Shown one piece after another: positions 53,309-63,676 of a stretch of DNA of 64,000 bases. Position 1 is the first letter of the stretch. Each line of letters begins with the position of its first letter. A model generated the notes under the pieces. It did no database searches. It worked only from the letters and a program-made list of their open reading frames with translations, and was not told the origin of the DNA. The stretch spans positions 62,001 to 126,000 of the forward strand of contig OY723257.1 of assembly GCA_963210315.1 (NCBI GenBank), in the 5' to 3' direction. The translations under genes and the position numbers were made by a program. This stretch comes from Rhynchopus euleeides. Taxonomy: Eukaryota > Euglenozoa > Diplonemea > Diplonemida > Diplonemidae.

Positions 53309-54406
53309 GATTTTGGATTCGTTATCACTTTCCGACTTTGCACGCGGAAACAAACCGCAAGTCCTTCCTGGAGGGTGTGGCGGTGCTGTGTGCGATGGAG
53401 GGATGGGACCAAGGACAGCTGAGACGCACTTGCCGTGTCCCGCCCCCACCCCCTCCTCCCCCTTCCCAGACAGTGGCATGGTGGTGCTGAAAACCCACGT
53501 TGTGCATGCCCTGAGTGAGACCCCAAACAGGAGCCAACAAGCCCCCAATATGTGGCTCTTATGCAGGGTGCGTGGTGCGTGTGTCCCTGACCTGAGGCTG
53601 TATGTTGCAGGCGGGTGGGCCTCCTGAAGAGGAACAAGGCGGCGGGGGGTAGTGGGTGTGTCTTCCGACTCCGATGCAGACGAGATTCTTGTTCTGGAGA
53701 CTGCATCCGAGAGGCTGATGCTCTCATTTCGTGCATTCTGTTTGACCGGCACACACACCTGACAACTAGATTGGAAGTGCGAGGAAACAAGGTATCACCT
53801 CGCAGCAGCCGGTGTCAGAAAGTGGCCCCAAAGATAAAGACTATTCTGGGAACAACATAGCTACGGGTTGCCCTGAAGCCACGCTGCTCAGCTGAACATG
53901 GGAGAGCGCACCGGGAGGGGAGGGAGATGAAGAGAGGGTGCATGAAAACAACAGGGACTGGCGTCAGTGCGCCAAAAAGAACAGGTGTGGAGCCGAACCG
54001 CATGGTGCTGGCCTGCTGAAGGTGAAGGAGCAACACGTATCAGCAGGACGGAGCAGGCAGCAACAGGCAAGGTTGCGGCACCACGTCCCTGATCAGCAGT
54101 GACAGGGAACATGAACTTCGATGAGTTGAATGTTGAATGTTGAAATATATGGATGGCAGACGCATGACGGTGTGCCGCACACCTGCAGGGTAGTCAGATG
54201 CAGAGACGCACACCAGCACACGCAGAGGGGCCTGGGTGAAGTGAGCAGGACCAGGCCGTTAATTGGAGGAAGATCAACCTTGCAGGACGATGTCGATGAC
54301 AAGCCTGGCGAGGTTGAGGGAGGATAAGATGGGAAAGCTGTGTACGGGCCTGCTGATCTGCAGGACCGAAGGGGCCTGGGAGGCGGGCGGCACAGAGGCC
54401 CAAGGC
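53309..54406. other. Spacer
   Basis: About 1.1 kb between a WD40 gene and the cysteine-rich protein gene. Several open frames on both strands, none with a domain or good codon pattern. Confidence 0.4.
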
Positions 54407-55048
54407 CTACTGCTGCTGCTGCACGTAGCCTGCCTGCTGCTGCATCATCATCGTGTCGCTCTTCTTGTTCATCGCCGACGCCGCGGCAGCGCCGGTGCAG
54501 CAGCAGCAGCACACAATGCAGGCCACAATCCCCAGCACCACCAGCACAATCACGACGATGATGATGATGACGAAGGTCTTCAGCCCGCCCTCGACAGCCC
54601 GCTCCAGGGACCCCTCGCACTGCGCCTCGCTGTCATCCCACTTGCAGTCGTACGGGCACACCCCCGACATCGCCTCCTTGCATGTTGTCTCCGTCTTGAA
54701 GTTCGAGCAGGACGCCGAGCATGACGACTTCGCGCACTTCCCGTTGGACCACCCGCACACCACACAGCTGTCCTTGTTGAGCTTCTCGCATGCATCCTGG
54801 TTCTTAAACTTGGTGCAACCGTCCTTCTCGTCGCCTGCGTTCTTCCGACACGTGGTGCAGTCCTGGCAGATAGTGGTCAATTTGAAGCACCTGCCGGGGA
54901 CGTTATTGTACTTATCCTCCCACGAACACAACGCACACGTCGTCATGAAGGCATCGGTGCACGCGTTCTCCGTACTGAAGGATGAGCAGCTCACATCGCA
55001 CGCCTTGGCGGACGCGATCAGGAAGCACACGGCAAGGATGGCCTTCAT
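54407..55048 (-). CDS. Cysteine-rich single-pass membrane protein
   Basis: 213 residues. Signal peptide MKAILAVCFLIASAKA; an ectodomain (about residues 17-150) with about 24 cysteines in repeated modules of the form C..CSSFSTENAC...F...C..C.W and CSASCSNFKTETTC.....C.YDCKW. One membrane span follows (TFVIIIIVVIVLVVLGIVAC), then a juxtamembrane cysteine cluster (CCCCC), likely palmitoylated, and a short Met/Gln-rich cytoplasmic tail (MMMQQQAGYVQQQQ). The module looks like the PSI/plexin or other small disulfide repeats found in protist surface proteins; the exact family is not recognised. A surface receptor or adhesin is plausible. Confidence 0.85.
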   Translation of the reverse strand: MKAILAVCFLIASAKACDVSCSSFSTENACTDAFMTTCALCSWEDKYNNVPGRCFKLTTICQDCTTCRKNAGDEKDGCTKFKNQDACEKLNKDSCVVCGWSNGKCAKSSCSASCSNFKTETTCKEAMSGVCPYDCKWDDSEAQCEGSLERAVEGGLKTFVIIIIVVIVLVVLGIVACIVCCCCCTGAAAASAMNKKSDTMMMQQQAGYVQQQQ

Positions 55049-55117
55049 TGTTGCGGGGGTCTTGTGTGTGAGATGCGAACACTCGAGCTGGAGGGTGGAG
55101 AGGTGTGGTGTGTCGTG

Positions 55118-55155
55118 CAGCAGGGTAGGGTAGGGTAGGGTAGGGTAGGGTAGGG
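55118..55155. repeat. (GGGTA)n short tandem repeat
   Basis: About seven pentamer copies of GGGTA, followed by a run of C (55161-55171). It looks telomere-like but is internal and short. Confidence 0.8.
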
Positions 55156-55174
55156 GCTACCCCCCCCCCCCGAG

Positions 55175-56492
55175 CCTGGGGGTCATATAAGTGACTCGCC
55201 ATCACCAATTACCATATACCTACCACCCCCCGCGTTACACGGGGGGTGGTGGGTACCGTAAACGGAATAAATCTGAACCGTAAAAAAGGTCCAATCCACC
55301 TCCAGACCCCCCCCGAGGTCCAGAATTTGTCCGGTCCAGACCAGTTTGGGGGACTTGGCGATACATGGCGATTTCTCACACGGTGGACCCCCACCCCCTG
55401 GAGCGGGGGTCTGGGCGGGGTCAGAGCGACCCCCGCTATTGGGGGTCTGGGCCCCCGATATCGGGAGTCTGCACTGCCTATTATTGGTGCCCATACGACC
55501 CCCGATAGTGGGGTTCAGACCCCCACTCGTGGGGGTCCAGATCAGTCAAGGGGGCTGGGGAAGTCCCGTTCACGCTTGTGAACGCTTCCCGCGGGAGCAG
55601 AAACCCGGTGATCTTGGGGGGGAACAGCAAACCACTCTGGACCGGAAAAATGGTCCAATCGGTTTGGACCCCCCGAGGTCCAGAATTATTACGTCCAGGA
55701 CTTCTTACGGTTCAGATTTATTCCGTTTACGGTATATGGTAATTGGTGATGGCGAGTCACTTACCGTCACTCAAGTTATGTTGGTGGGGTAAAATATTGG
55801 TGGGGTAAATATGTTGGTGGGGTACTAATTTGGTGGATTTGGGGCTCTGAAAAAAGTTGGTGGGTTATTACCCCACCAACATTATTACCCCAGGGCGCGT
55901 TGTACTTGGCGATTTTTTCTGGCACCTGGGATTTGGAGCTCCCTGCCCACCCACCCCGACAGCGCGTACGCATGTGCGTACGCCGTCCGCACTTTCTGAA
56001 ACCGCGCTGCGTACGCGTACGCAGAAATTGCGTACGGCTGGTATTCCAGGTCTCTCAGCACACAGTAGGCCACCCAGTAGGCTGAGCCCTGGCCTTTGCT
56101 CTTGCCTTTCACAGACGGTTCCTTCGCGCACAAGTGCAAAAGGTACGATTACCTACTCGAAGGCTCGAAGGCTGCTGAGGTTGACGACCGATTTGGTGTG
56201 CGGACATGGCCGTCTCTTGTGCTACATAGACTGCCGTTTGCAGGCGCCGCACGCCCACGCGTACGCCGTATGCATTTTCTGGAAAACGTAGCCATCAGCC
56301 GGGCCCCTTAGGCGTTCGCCACGAAAACGGTAGTCAGCGATGCGCATTGGGGTAATAAATTGGTGGGGTAGATTTGTTGGTGGGGTAAATATGTTGGTGG
56401 GGTACTAATTTGGTGGATTTGGGGGTTCTGGAAGAAGTTGGTGGGTTATTACCCCACCAACATTACTTGAGTGACGGTATATGACCCCCAGG
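55175..56492. mobile_element. Outer inverted-repeat element with TTGGTGGGGTAA repeats
   Basis: CCTGGGGGTCATATA (55175-55189) with CCGTCACTCAAGTTATGTTG resuming after the inner insertion (from 55764) matches the inverse complement of the right end (56440-56492). It contains many TTGGTGGGGTAA units. A block of about 100 bp (55790-55895) is repeated directly at 56360-56465 around a central segment of about 460 bp with CGTACGC motifs. No transposase frame. The target duplication of the outer element is not evident. Confidence 0.7.
55190..55761. mobile_element. Inner 572-bp inverted-repeat element, inserted at TA in the outer element's end
   Basis: The ends start AGTGACTCGCCATCACCAAT and match in inverse orientation over about 75-100 bp, including CCGTAAACGGAATAAATCTG. 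TA flanks both sides (55188-55189 and 55762-55763). Removing it restores GGTCATATACCGTCACTCAAG, which is exactly what the intact right end of the outer element reads in reverse. The core carries GACCCCCGATATCGGGAGTC-like palindromes resembling those of the element at 39518. Confidence 0.85.
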
Positions 56493-56848
56493 TCGTCAAA
56501 ACGCTGTTTATCGGCATGTTTGGAATCCGTACGGATTGTGATAACGGCCCTGTGAAGTGGCATGAAGGTGCGAGCTAGTGTTCGGCAGGGACGGGGGGGG
56601 TAAAAGAGTAGGATGCAGAAGTAATTGTTCCACGGTATTACTGTAGTAAAGAGGGGAAGGGGGAGGGGGGTCGATCCGAGACTGGGAACTCAGGGGGGTT
56701 TAAGCGACCAGTACCGTGGGTTTCTTTTATCGTTGTTGTGCTCTTGGGGCGCCCCCCCTCGTGTACACTGGGGGATCGGTACGGGCGAGGATCAGGCCTC
56801 TGTGAGGCGCTCTCGGGCCCTATGGGTTTCCCCAAATGACCCGCATAA
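56493..56848. other. 3' flank of a WD40 gene
   Basis: About 355 bp with no recognised gene. Confidence 0.4.
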
Positions 56849-58030
56849 TTAGGTTGAAACGGAAGACACAGCCCACACGGAGACAGAAGTGCATTTCGTT
56901 TGTGTAAAGACCCACCTCCCGCACGGGCTGAGTGCAACAGCAAAACCAATACCCTGTGAGTCCACCTTCGCCAGACACTCACCTGTGCTGAGGCGGTACA
57001 GAATGGTAAGGGTGTTCATTCTGAGTGCAATAACATCACCTGGCTGTGACACAGTAACTGAGGAGGGAATGTCGTCCAGTTGCACAGTACGCAGGCAGCT
57101 GAGGGAGGCTGTGCACCACACCTTGAGTGACTTGTCGTTAGAGCACGACACCAGTTGCTGATCGTCCTGCGTCAGGGTGATGTCGTTCACCGAACCAGTG
57201 TGCGCGTGCTCATCCAGGGTGTGTGTGTGTGTGAGGGTGCTGATGTCCCACACACGGATGCTGTTGTCACCTGACCCGCTGAAGATCCTCGTGCCCGACA
57301 CAGCAATGCTGACACCAGCAGCGCTGTTATCAGCATGACCATCCAGCACTGTGGCGCTCGGTGTGCCCTTCAAGTCCCACACACGCAGTTTGCCAGTGTA
57401 GTCTCCGGACACCACACGTCCGCAGTGTGACCACGCTGCACTCCACACTATTGTGGCGTGGTGCAGAATGCACACCTCCTCCCAAGTTGATGTAAGCCAC
57501 ACGCAGATAGTACCGCGAGTGGAGCACGTTGCCAACCACGTCCCACAGACGGAGAACGCTGTGTGACGAATCATCCTGTCGCCGTGTGTTAAGTCCGCCA
57601 CCACAGCAGCGGTGGTGGTGTCAAACACAGTGATGGGTCCCCTTCCGAAGAAACCCACAGCACACAGCGTCCCACACCTGGACAGTGTGATGCGGGATAT
57701 ATCGTTGTCATGCGCAGTTGAGTAGACTGCGGGAGCCTTGACGTTGGGCCAGTGGGGGACGAGCTTGACAGCATCCCCGTCCTCCAGACCCGTGTCGGCA
57801 ACGCACTGTGCATCGTCCAGCTCCGCCTCACACCCTTCGATGTGTGCTGACACGCATGCAGCCTGCCGACGGACTGCGTTCTCATGGGATGCGTTGATAG
57901 AACCCGGGAACATCTCGTCCAGCGCATCCGTCTTCAGCCCGACCACGGTCCCGCCTTCCGGAACACCGACGACACAGCTGTCACCGGTCCCGCTGTGACG
58001 GACAGTCACATTCATGTTGGGGCCGTCCAT
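56849..58030 (-). CDS. WD40 protein with ubiquitin-like N-terminus (paralogue 2)
   Basis: 393 residues from ATG 58030 (MDGPNMNVTVRHSGTGDSCV). Clear paralogue of 52085-53308 on the same strand: the N-terminal region is nearly identical (VVGVPEGGTVVGLKTDALDE), with an extra ASHEN-type insertion after PGSIN. Blades include GTICVWLTSTWEEVCILH, TGKLRVWDLKGTPSATVLDG, DNSIRVWDISTLTHTHTLDE and DKSLKVWCTASLSCLRTV. It ends SSVST. It lacks the internal duplication of paralogue 1. A third, decayed relative is in the LINE ORF at 9810-10560. Confidence 0.85.
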   Translation of the reverse strand: MDGPNMNVTVRHSGTGDSCVVGVPEGGTVVGLKTDALDEMFPGSINASHENAVRRQAACVSAHIEGCEAELDDAQCVADTGLEDGDAVKLVPHWPNVKAPAVYSTAHDNDISRITLSRCGTLCAVGFFGRGPITVFDTTTAAVVADLTHGDRMIRHTAFSVCGTWLATCSTRGTICVWLTSTWEEVCILHHATIVWSAAWSHCGRVVSGDYTGKLRVWDLKGTPSATVLDGHADNSAAGVSIAVSGTRIFSGSGDNSIRVWDISTLTHTHTLDEHAHTGSVNDITLTQDDQQLVSCSNDKSLKVWCTASLSCLRTVQLDDIPSSVTVSQPGDVIALRMNTLTILYRLSTGECLAKVDSQGIGFAVALSPCGRWVFTQTKCTSVSVWAVSSVST

Positions 58031-58115
58031 GCCTGTGGTGGGGATGGTTGGGGGGTGGTGAGGTGTCGAGATGGCTGTCGGGTCGCAAGCTACACAACAT
58101 CACATCACAAGTCCC
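58031..58115. other. 5' flank of WD40 paralogue 2
   Basis: Short region between the WD40 start and the fragment gene; nothing recognised. Confidence 0.3.
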
Positions 58116-58415
58116 TCACAGTTGGCTGCGGAAGAATATCAGAAGGCGAACACTACCTCTCTCAGCTACAACCGTGCCGATGAAACTCCATGCTCTCTGT
58201 TGCGGAGACGCTTCGAACACAACAACACCGGAAACGTGCATGCTTGCGCTGTGCACAGACCACCACAACAAACGGGAAATCATACTCTTGCTGCTGGGTT
58301 CGACCCCATCGGCCGTGACACGACGCCGCTTCGGCACCAGGGTGTGGGTGTCGGGTGACGCGCTCCGTGGGGGAGGGCCCGGCTCCGCTGCGGGGGGCGT
58401 CACACCCGCAGACAT
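58116..58415 (-). pseudogene. Short ORF under a duplicated 5' flank
   Basis: ATG at 58415 in context CCACCATGTC opens a 99-residue frame (MSAGVTPPAAEPGPPPRSAS, then PKRRRVTADG, a possible nuclear signal). The upstream DNA 58451-58540 is a copy of the 5' flank of the gene at 62092-63150. The rest shows no domain, so this is probably a truncated or novel gene formed under a duplicated upstream region. Confidence 0.4.
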
Positions 58416-58450
58416 GGTGGAGGAGGGTGGGGTTGCGTGTGGGGTGCAGA

Positions 58451-58540
58451 GGCGGGAAAGAAGAAGCTGTGTCTGGGGGTGCGCGGGGGATGCAGCCTGT
58501 CAGGAGGAGACGGGGGTGTGGTGTGGCTGTGGTGTTGCAC
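58451..58540. repeat. Duplicated 5' flank, copy of 63208-63290
   Basis: GGGAAAGAAGAAGCTGTGTC, then GATGCAGCCTGTCAGGAG and GACGGGGGTGTGGTGTGGCT are shared in the same order, about 90% alike by eye. Confidence 0.8.
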
Positions 58541-59985
58541 GGAACACGCAAACAGTGCTGCACTGCACGCAAGTGTTGGTGCTGGTGGTGGGGAGGGTGG
58601 GTTTTGCGGGGTGGGGTCGTGCCTTCACTTGCCTCTCTTCACTTCTGCCACAACCACTACGCGGCACAGCAACTGCTACTGCACCAACATGACATGACCA
58701 GTCCTAACACAGCGTCGACAGAAACTGAGAAAAGGTGAGCTGGCTCACTTTAAACTGCCTGTCACGTCACACTGAGACACGTACAGTGGCACAGCGAAGG
58801 CCCCCGATGAGAGTTTCCTGATAAAATTAGTGTCGCTCGCACTGAGCCGACTCTGATGCCGCTTCTCCACTGTCGCACCCCCACAGGCACACCCACACCC
58901 ACGCCTACATCCACACGCACAGGGGATCGCACACCCGCACTGAGACTCACGGTCAGCACGGGCGCCGCCTCCCCCACACGCATGCATGCATGCGCACAGC
59001 ATGAGCAACCTCCCCACCTCCCCACCCACCCACCCCTGCCCCCCCCCCTCCCCGAGACGACCCAATACCTGGCCAGAAACCACTTACACAAACGCTGCGC
59101 TGTGACCCCGTTGATGTACGTGTCACACAGCAAGCGCCAACCAACCAAAACAAACGAAACAAACCACAAGACTGCCACACAGCACAGGCCTGCTTACACT
59201 CCTTACGAAGATGGGTAGGGGGTGGGTGGGTACTGGGAACTGGGAACGGAAACGGGAAAACAAATGACTGCGGAACACAGCAATGATTCTAATCTCTAGA
59301 CGGGTATATTCGAGGGGGGTTGCAACTTCCAAGCATCAGACTGACGGCAATGGAATGTGGGGGTGTGTAACTGGATGTGCGCGCGACAAAGGATCGCGAC
59401 ATCGCGTTTCCAGCGGGTGCCAGGTAAGGCAAGCCCGCGGAATGACAACAAGAAAAGGCAACCAAGAGGAGCAGAGCACTGTGCGTTAGTCAGAACCAGT
59501 GTGCTCTCACTGATCTCAAGTTATAGCGGGGGTGGGGCGTGTGCGGTGCTGGAAGGGTCAACACGCACACAGATCACAGACCACAGCTTCGACCCCTGGC
59601 TGATCAAAGCAGGGGTTCGCTGCATCTGATTCGTTGTTGCGGAGTAGTGCAGCCACAGTTCAGATGAAAATACTTTCCTACACGATGCACCACTCACCAC
59701 ACGAAAGAAAAGAAACAGAACTTGTTTGTTGACCGCATCCACCATTTTTTTTTCTCTTTCTCGCCCAACCCCCAACCTGATCTTTCCCCCCGGAACGTCC
59801 TTCGAAGTGTCTTGCCTGCCTGAAGTACAGAAAAGGTGGAGGAGAACAGGAGGAAGTGAGTGGTGTTAGTCGTGTTGCAACGCTTGGAAAGTATTTCCTT
59901 CAATACACTGGCGTGTGTTGGTCTACAGCTGCCAGCTGCACTCTTAACACAGGGTTCACTTCACCTTGCCTTCATGTCATTTCAC
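58541..59985. other. Unassigned region
   Basis: About 1.4 kb. CA-rich stretch near 58880-58935 and C runs near 59040. No gene recognised. Confidence 0.4.
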
Positions 59986-60475
59986 TTTCCGCACACTCGT
60001 GTGAGCAGAAAGTCACCCAGCACAGCAAGCATCCAAACGTGCACTATACACTAACCCCACCCTTCATCAGGCTCAGGGTGTGATTATCATTTCAGGGTTT
60101 GTGTGTAGAAGCGTCAACGCATCAACAAACAAAATACAGGCTAAGAGCGGTTGCTGCTGAATGGTGAAGTGACTTTTCATTTCAGTTTATGTCATGGAAG
60201 TTCATTCCATATCAGATCAGGCATCCCGAGGCGCGGGAAAAAAGTTGGCAAAGAGGCGTGGGCGTGGAGGTGGAGGTGTGGGGGGAAAGGGGTGGAAAGC
60301 GCCCTATCACTTCACAGCTACAACCGCTCTGATGAATTTCCTTTTGTTTGTTGCGTTGACGCTTCTACACACAAAACCCTGAACTGATCACACCCTGAGC
60401 CTGATGAAGGGTGGGGTTAGTGTATAGAGCACGTTTGGTTGCAGCTGTGGTGGGGTGCTTTCCGCTCACACGAGT
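59986..60475. repeat. Long inverted repeat (arms about 130-150 bp)
   Basis: Left arm about 59986-60140 and right arm about 60330-60475 are inverse complements with small gaps. Both carry GCACACTCGTGTGAGC, ACTAACCCCACCCTTCATCA and TGTGTAGAAGCGTCAACGCA (or inverse). The loop is about 190 bp. Part of the left arm is present alone at 39042-39106. It is a foldback-type element or a hairpin-RNA source. Confidence 0.8.
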
Positions 60476-62091
60476 GTGCTTAAAAATAAAACTTGATTTG
60501 CGCGCCCGTTCACGTTCACCTTCATTTCAATCACGTTTTGTCTTGTGATGACGGTTCTCATTCCTTCTGGTATGTGGGGGAGTTGGGAGTTGGGGTGGGT
60601 GTGGGTGGAGCGAAGGAAAGTGAAGACTGGGGAATACAGCGATACAGGGGATGGGAATACAGGGTGATTGAAGTTCGCGAGAGCCAGCCCGCGGTATTAG
60701 AAAAGCAAAAACTTAAACTATCTGTGCCCCCGCTGAATCGTAAAGTGACAGCAAAACGAGACAACAAACCAATTACTGCCGAAAGTTGTTTTGTTGGAAC
60801 GCAGACCCCACTCTTTGTGTACACCACCCCCCGGTCTGATGAAGTGGTGTGAGTGGGGACGCACGATCCAGCTAAAGGCACAGAAAGTTCCCCCACTTGG
60901 CTACGCCGAACTAACAAAAAAAAGGAGCCGGCGGTGCGTCATGTGTTTGTTTGTGCAACCGGGATGTTAATCTGCAGAAGGAAGGTGAATGTACTGATAA
61001 GGCAGAGAAGCAAATTATGCAGACTACACGCCACCCACATTGCTGCCACAGCTCCTTTGTAGGCTTAACACTTCTCGCCCGAGCGGGTGATTTGCGCGTT
61101 CTACCAAAAAAGGGGGACCGGGTACATTCTGTCTTACCCGCAAACCCAGGTTCACCTTGTGTTGCTTTGTTCGGTTTGTGCAACGTTGGGGCGTGGAGTG
61201 TAAGTGTGTCTCAATAAGGTGATTGTCAGGCGGAAATGCAGCGACAGGGGAAGTGCTAGGCTTGCTGTCACACACAGTCTCCTGCGCCTGCCAATCACAA
61301 ACCACACTTCCGCAGGCAGGAGGAAAAACAATCTGTGTGCTTCATGCGATCAACGCAAGCCCTCGTTTACCCGAACCAAAAAACGGGAGGAAAATGAGCG
61401 TGTGCGGGATTTCGGGGAAGTGCCAATTAGCACTACAGAGGGACAGCGAATCAAGGGTGTCTCGCTGTAATACCTCTGTGTCACCCCCGTAAAAACCAAA
61501 ACACGATGCACTATGTTCCCACCACCCACCCACCCCGGGAATTCGCTCCGATATGAAATCCTCCCCTTCGGTGGCTGCTGGCAGCTTCGCAGCTTCGTAT
61601 GCACGGCTGATCGTCAGCGATCGTCAACCGTATTTCATATCAGCCGCCTTCTGCCCAAAGGCGCAGCTGGCAGGTTTTACCGAATGTGCATGTCACGGCC
61701 CCCACCGCCCTGACACCAGGCAGCTGGGTCGTCGAATCAGCTCCTCCACCCAGCGTTGCCAGGGTGGGTGCGGCGGAACGAGACGTCGCGTCGCCTGCTG
61801 AGACCAACTTCGCCACTGGAATGCATCATGTCGAATCGGCTTGGGGCTTGGACATCCTGATTCATCGTCGTCCTGGTCCTTCCCCAAACAACGCGGTTAC
61901 GGACAGCAAGATGAGTATCTGCCGTCGCGAGCGGCGCGGCTGCCGGAGACCCCGTGGTGGTGCTGCGGGCGGCCGCGCCCTTTCTCGGCGCCCCCTGTCC
62001 TCCTGCTCGCAGCGAGACAGGGGACCGGCACACCACGCGCCCTGCAGGCACTGCGGGTGCCCGAAGGATTGGGAGGGCTGGGGGTTACAGT
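60476..62091. other. Unassigned region
   Basis: About 1.6 kb. Includes TTTGTGCAACGTTGGGGCGT near 61175, related to the flank of the element at 39518. No credible gene. Confidence 0.4.
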
Positions 62092-63150
62092 TCATGCATC
62101 CTGTCGCTGGCCCCCCTTCCCCGCCTTCTTCGCCCTGTTCCCCCTCCTGCCCCTTTTCCGCCGCCTTTCCGGCTGCTCCGGTGCCGTTTCCTCCTGCTCA
62201 GGGACACACTCATACTCCTCCTCCTCCTCCCCTTCGTCCTCGTCCTGCTGCTCCTCCTCCTCCTCCTCGTCCTCCTCCAGCCAGCTGTGCTGCGGGGGAC
62301 ACAGCATGCGCGCGTCCAGGTCCTTCCGGAGCACGTGCGGGTGCACCACCCGCGGCTCCGCAGGCTCGACAACCTTCAGCTCCAGCATCTTCACCTCCTC
62401 CACGAGGGAAGCCACGTCCGCCTCCTCCAGCCGGATGTGCCGGGCGATGCGCAGCCCGCGCCCACCCGCCTCCGGCTTCCAGGTTGGGGGATCCTCTGCC
62501 GCCTCCAACAGCCACACCGCCCCGCACGCCGACACCAGCCGGAAGACCCACTCCATCTCCTCCTGCAGCGTCCGCACCAGCGCGTCGGGCTCCGACCCGT
62601 GCGGCACCACCCCGATCTCGAACAGCAGCAGCTGCACCTTGCGGCGGGGCTCCTCCTCCAGCTCCTCCTCAGCCGTGGCACCTGTGTCGGCGTCGGTGTC
62701 GTCGCCGCTGTCGCTGTCTACCTCCGTCTCTGCTTCTGCCTCTGTCTCTGTCTCTGTCAGTGTCACCGTCTCTGCGTCTGCCTGTCTGTCGGTGGCAGCA
62801 GTCGGCAGCCGCCAGGTAGGCCGGCACGCACTCGGCACCCCGGCGGGCGGCACAGCAGCCTCCTCCTGCCCAGCGGCGCGTGGCGCCCGACGCGACTTCG
62901 CCACGATGGCAGTGGCGGCGGCGGCGGCGGTGGCGGTGGTGGTGCTGCTGCTGGCACCCACTGCCCTGCGGGTCCCGCACTGCGGCTTGCCGCCCCGTTT
63001 GGCGCAGGGGGTGGGTGCCGTGCGCGGCGCGCGGCAGGTGGTGGTGGTGATCGTGGTGGTGGCGCGGCCGTCCCTGCCCGTGCCGCTGCCGAAGGCGACG
63101 GCCCGTGCCCCGGAAGGCGCATCAGCACGGGCGGCGGACATCAGGGGCAT
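62092..63150 (-). CDS. Uncharacterised protein with acidic and basic low-complexity tail
   Basis: 352 residues from ATG 63150 (a second ATG four codons later is possible). A Thr/Ala-rich basic N-terminus (TTTITTTT, TATAAAAATAIVAKSRR) is followed by an acidic T/E/D tract (residues about 125-170). Then comes a folded-looking core (KVQLLLFEIGVVPHGSEPDA, LVRTLQEEMEWVFRLVSACG, LRIARHIRLEEADVASLVEE), which is helix and strand with a conserved-looking LFEIGVVP. The tail has EDEEEEEEQQDEDEGEEEEE and then a strongly basic C-terminus (RRRKRGRRGNRAKKAGKGG), a probable nuclear or nucleolar signal. The family is not recognised. Long plus-strand frames over the same DNA are shadows caused by GC-rich codon bias. 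Confidence 0.65.
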   Translation of the reverse strand: MPLMSAARADAPSGARAVAFGSGTGRDGRATTTITTTTCRAPRTAPTPCAKRGGKPQCGTRRAVGASSSTTTATAAAAATAIVAKSRRAPRAAGQEEAAVPPAGVPSACRPTWRLPTAATDRQADAETVTLTETETEAEAETEVDSDSGDDTDADTGATAEEELEEEPRRKVQLLLFEIGVVPHGSEPDALVRTLQEEMEWVFRLVSACGAVWLLEAAEDPPTWKPEAGGRGLRIARHIRLEEADVASLVEEVKMLELKVVEPAEPRVVHPHVLRKDLDARMLCPPQHSWLEEDEEEEEEQQDEDEGEEEEEYECVPEQEETAPEQPERRRKRGRRGNRAKKAGKGGQRQDA

Positions 63151-63207
63151 GACGGAGGAAGGGCGGGGCTGTGTGTGTGTGGGCAGAAGGTGTCCAGAGA
63201 GAGAGCC

Positions 63208-63290
63208 GGGAAAGAAGAAGCTGTGTCTGGGGTACGTGGCGGATGCAGCCTGTCAGGAGAAGACGGGGGTGTGGTGTGGCTGTGTGTGAT
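63208..63290. repeat. 5' flank of 62092-63150 duplicated at 58451-58540
   Basis: See the partner copy. Being upstream of an ATG in both places, it may include promoter or 5' UTR sequence. Confidence 0.7.
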
Positions 63291-63676
63291 GTGCGCGCAG
63301 AAACGACCTGAAGATTTTCTGTGTGGCGGTCCGCAGTGTTGAAGCTCGATTCGGCACGAAGGCCCCGGAGTGCGCGAATCGCGGGTCCCACGCAGTGTCA
63401 GGGTGAGAGGGGCTCCGTGAGGGAGGGCAGGGGAGGGGGTGTATCTGTCGAACGGACGAACAACAAGCACAACGTTGGTCCGGTGCAATGTTCCTGAGAT
63501 GGTTACACCGAACTCACAGAAAACGAGCAACTGAGTGGAAAAGCAGCGGTGGGCCATTTCCTGAAATTTCGCTGCCGTAACGACAGATGACAGCAGGCCA
63601 CAAACACCCCAAGATCAAAGTGCATCAGCAACTAAGGTCGGGCGGAGGTATATAACATCACACAAGAAAGAAAAAC
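63291..63676. other. Spacer
   Basis: About 385 bp between two minus-strand genes; nothing recognised. Confidence 0.4.

Noticed and set aside
58740..59990. Small ORFs between WD40 paralogue 2 and the inverted repeat
   Set aside because: All are short, overlap on both strands and have no domain or start context.
61686..63342. Long plus-strand ORFs opposite the 352-residue gene
   Set aside because: Low-complexity Ser/Pro/Leu runs are the complement of Glu/Asp/Arg codons on the minus strand. The minus frame has a better start and a folded-looking core.
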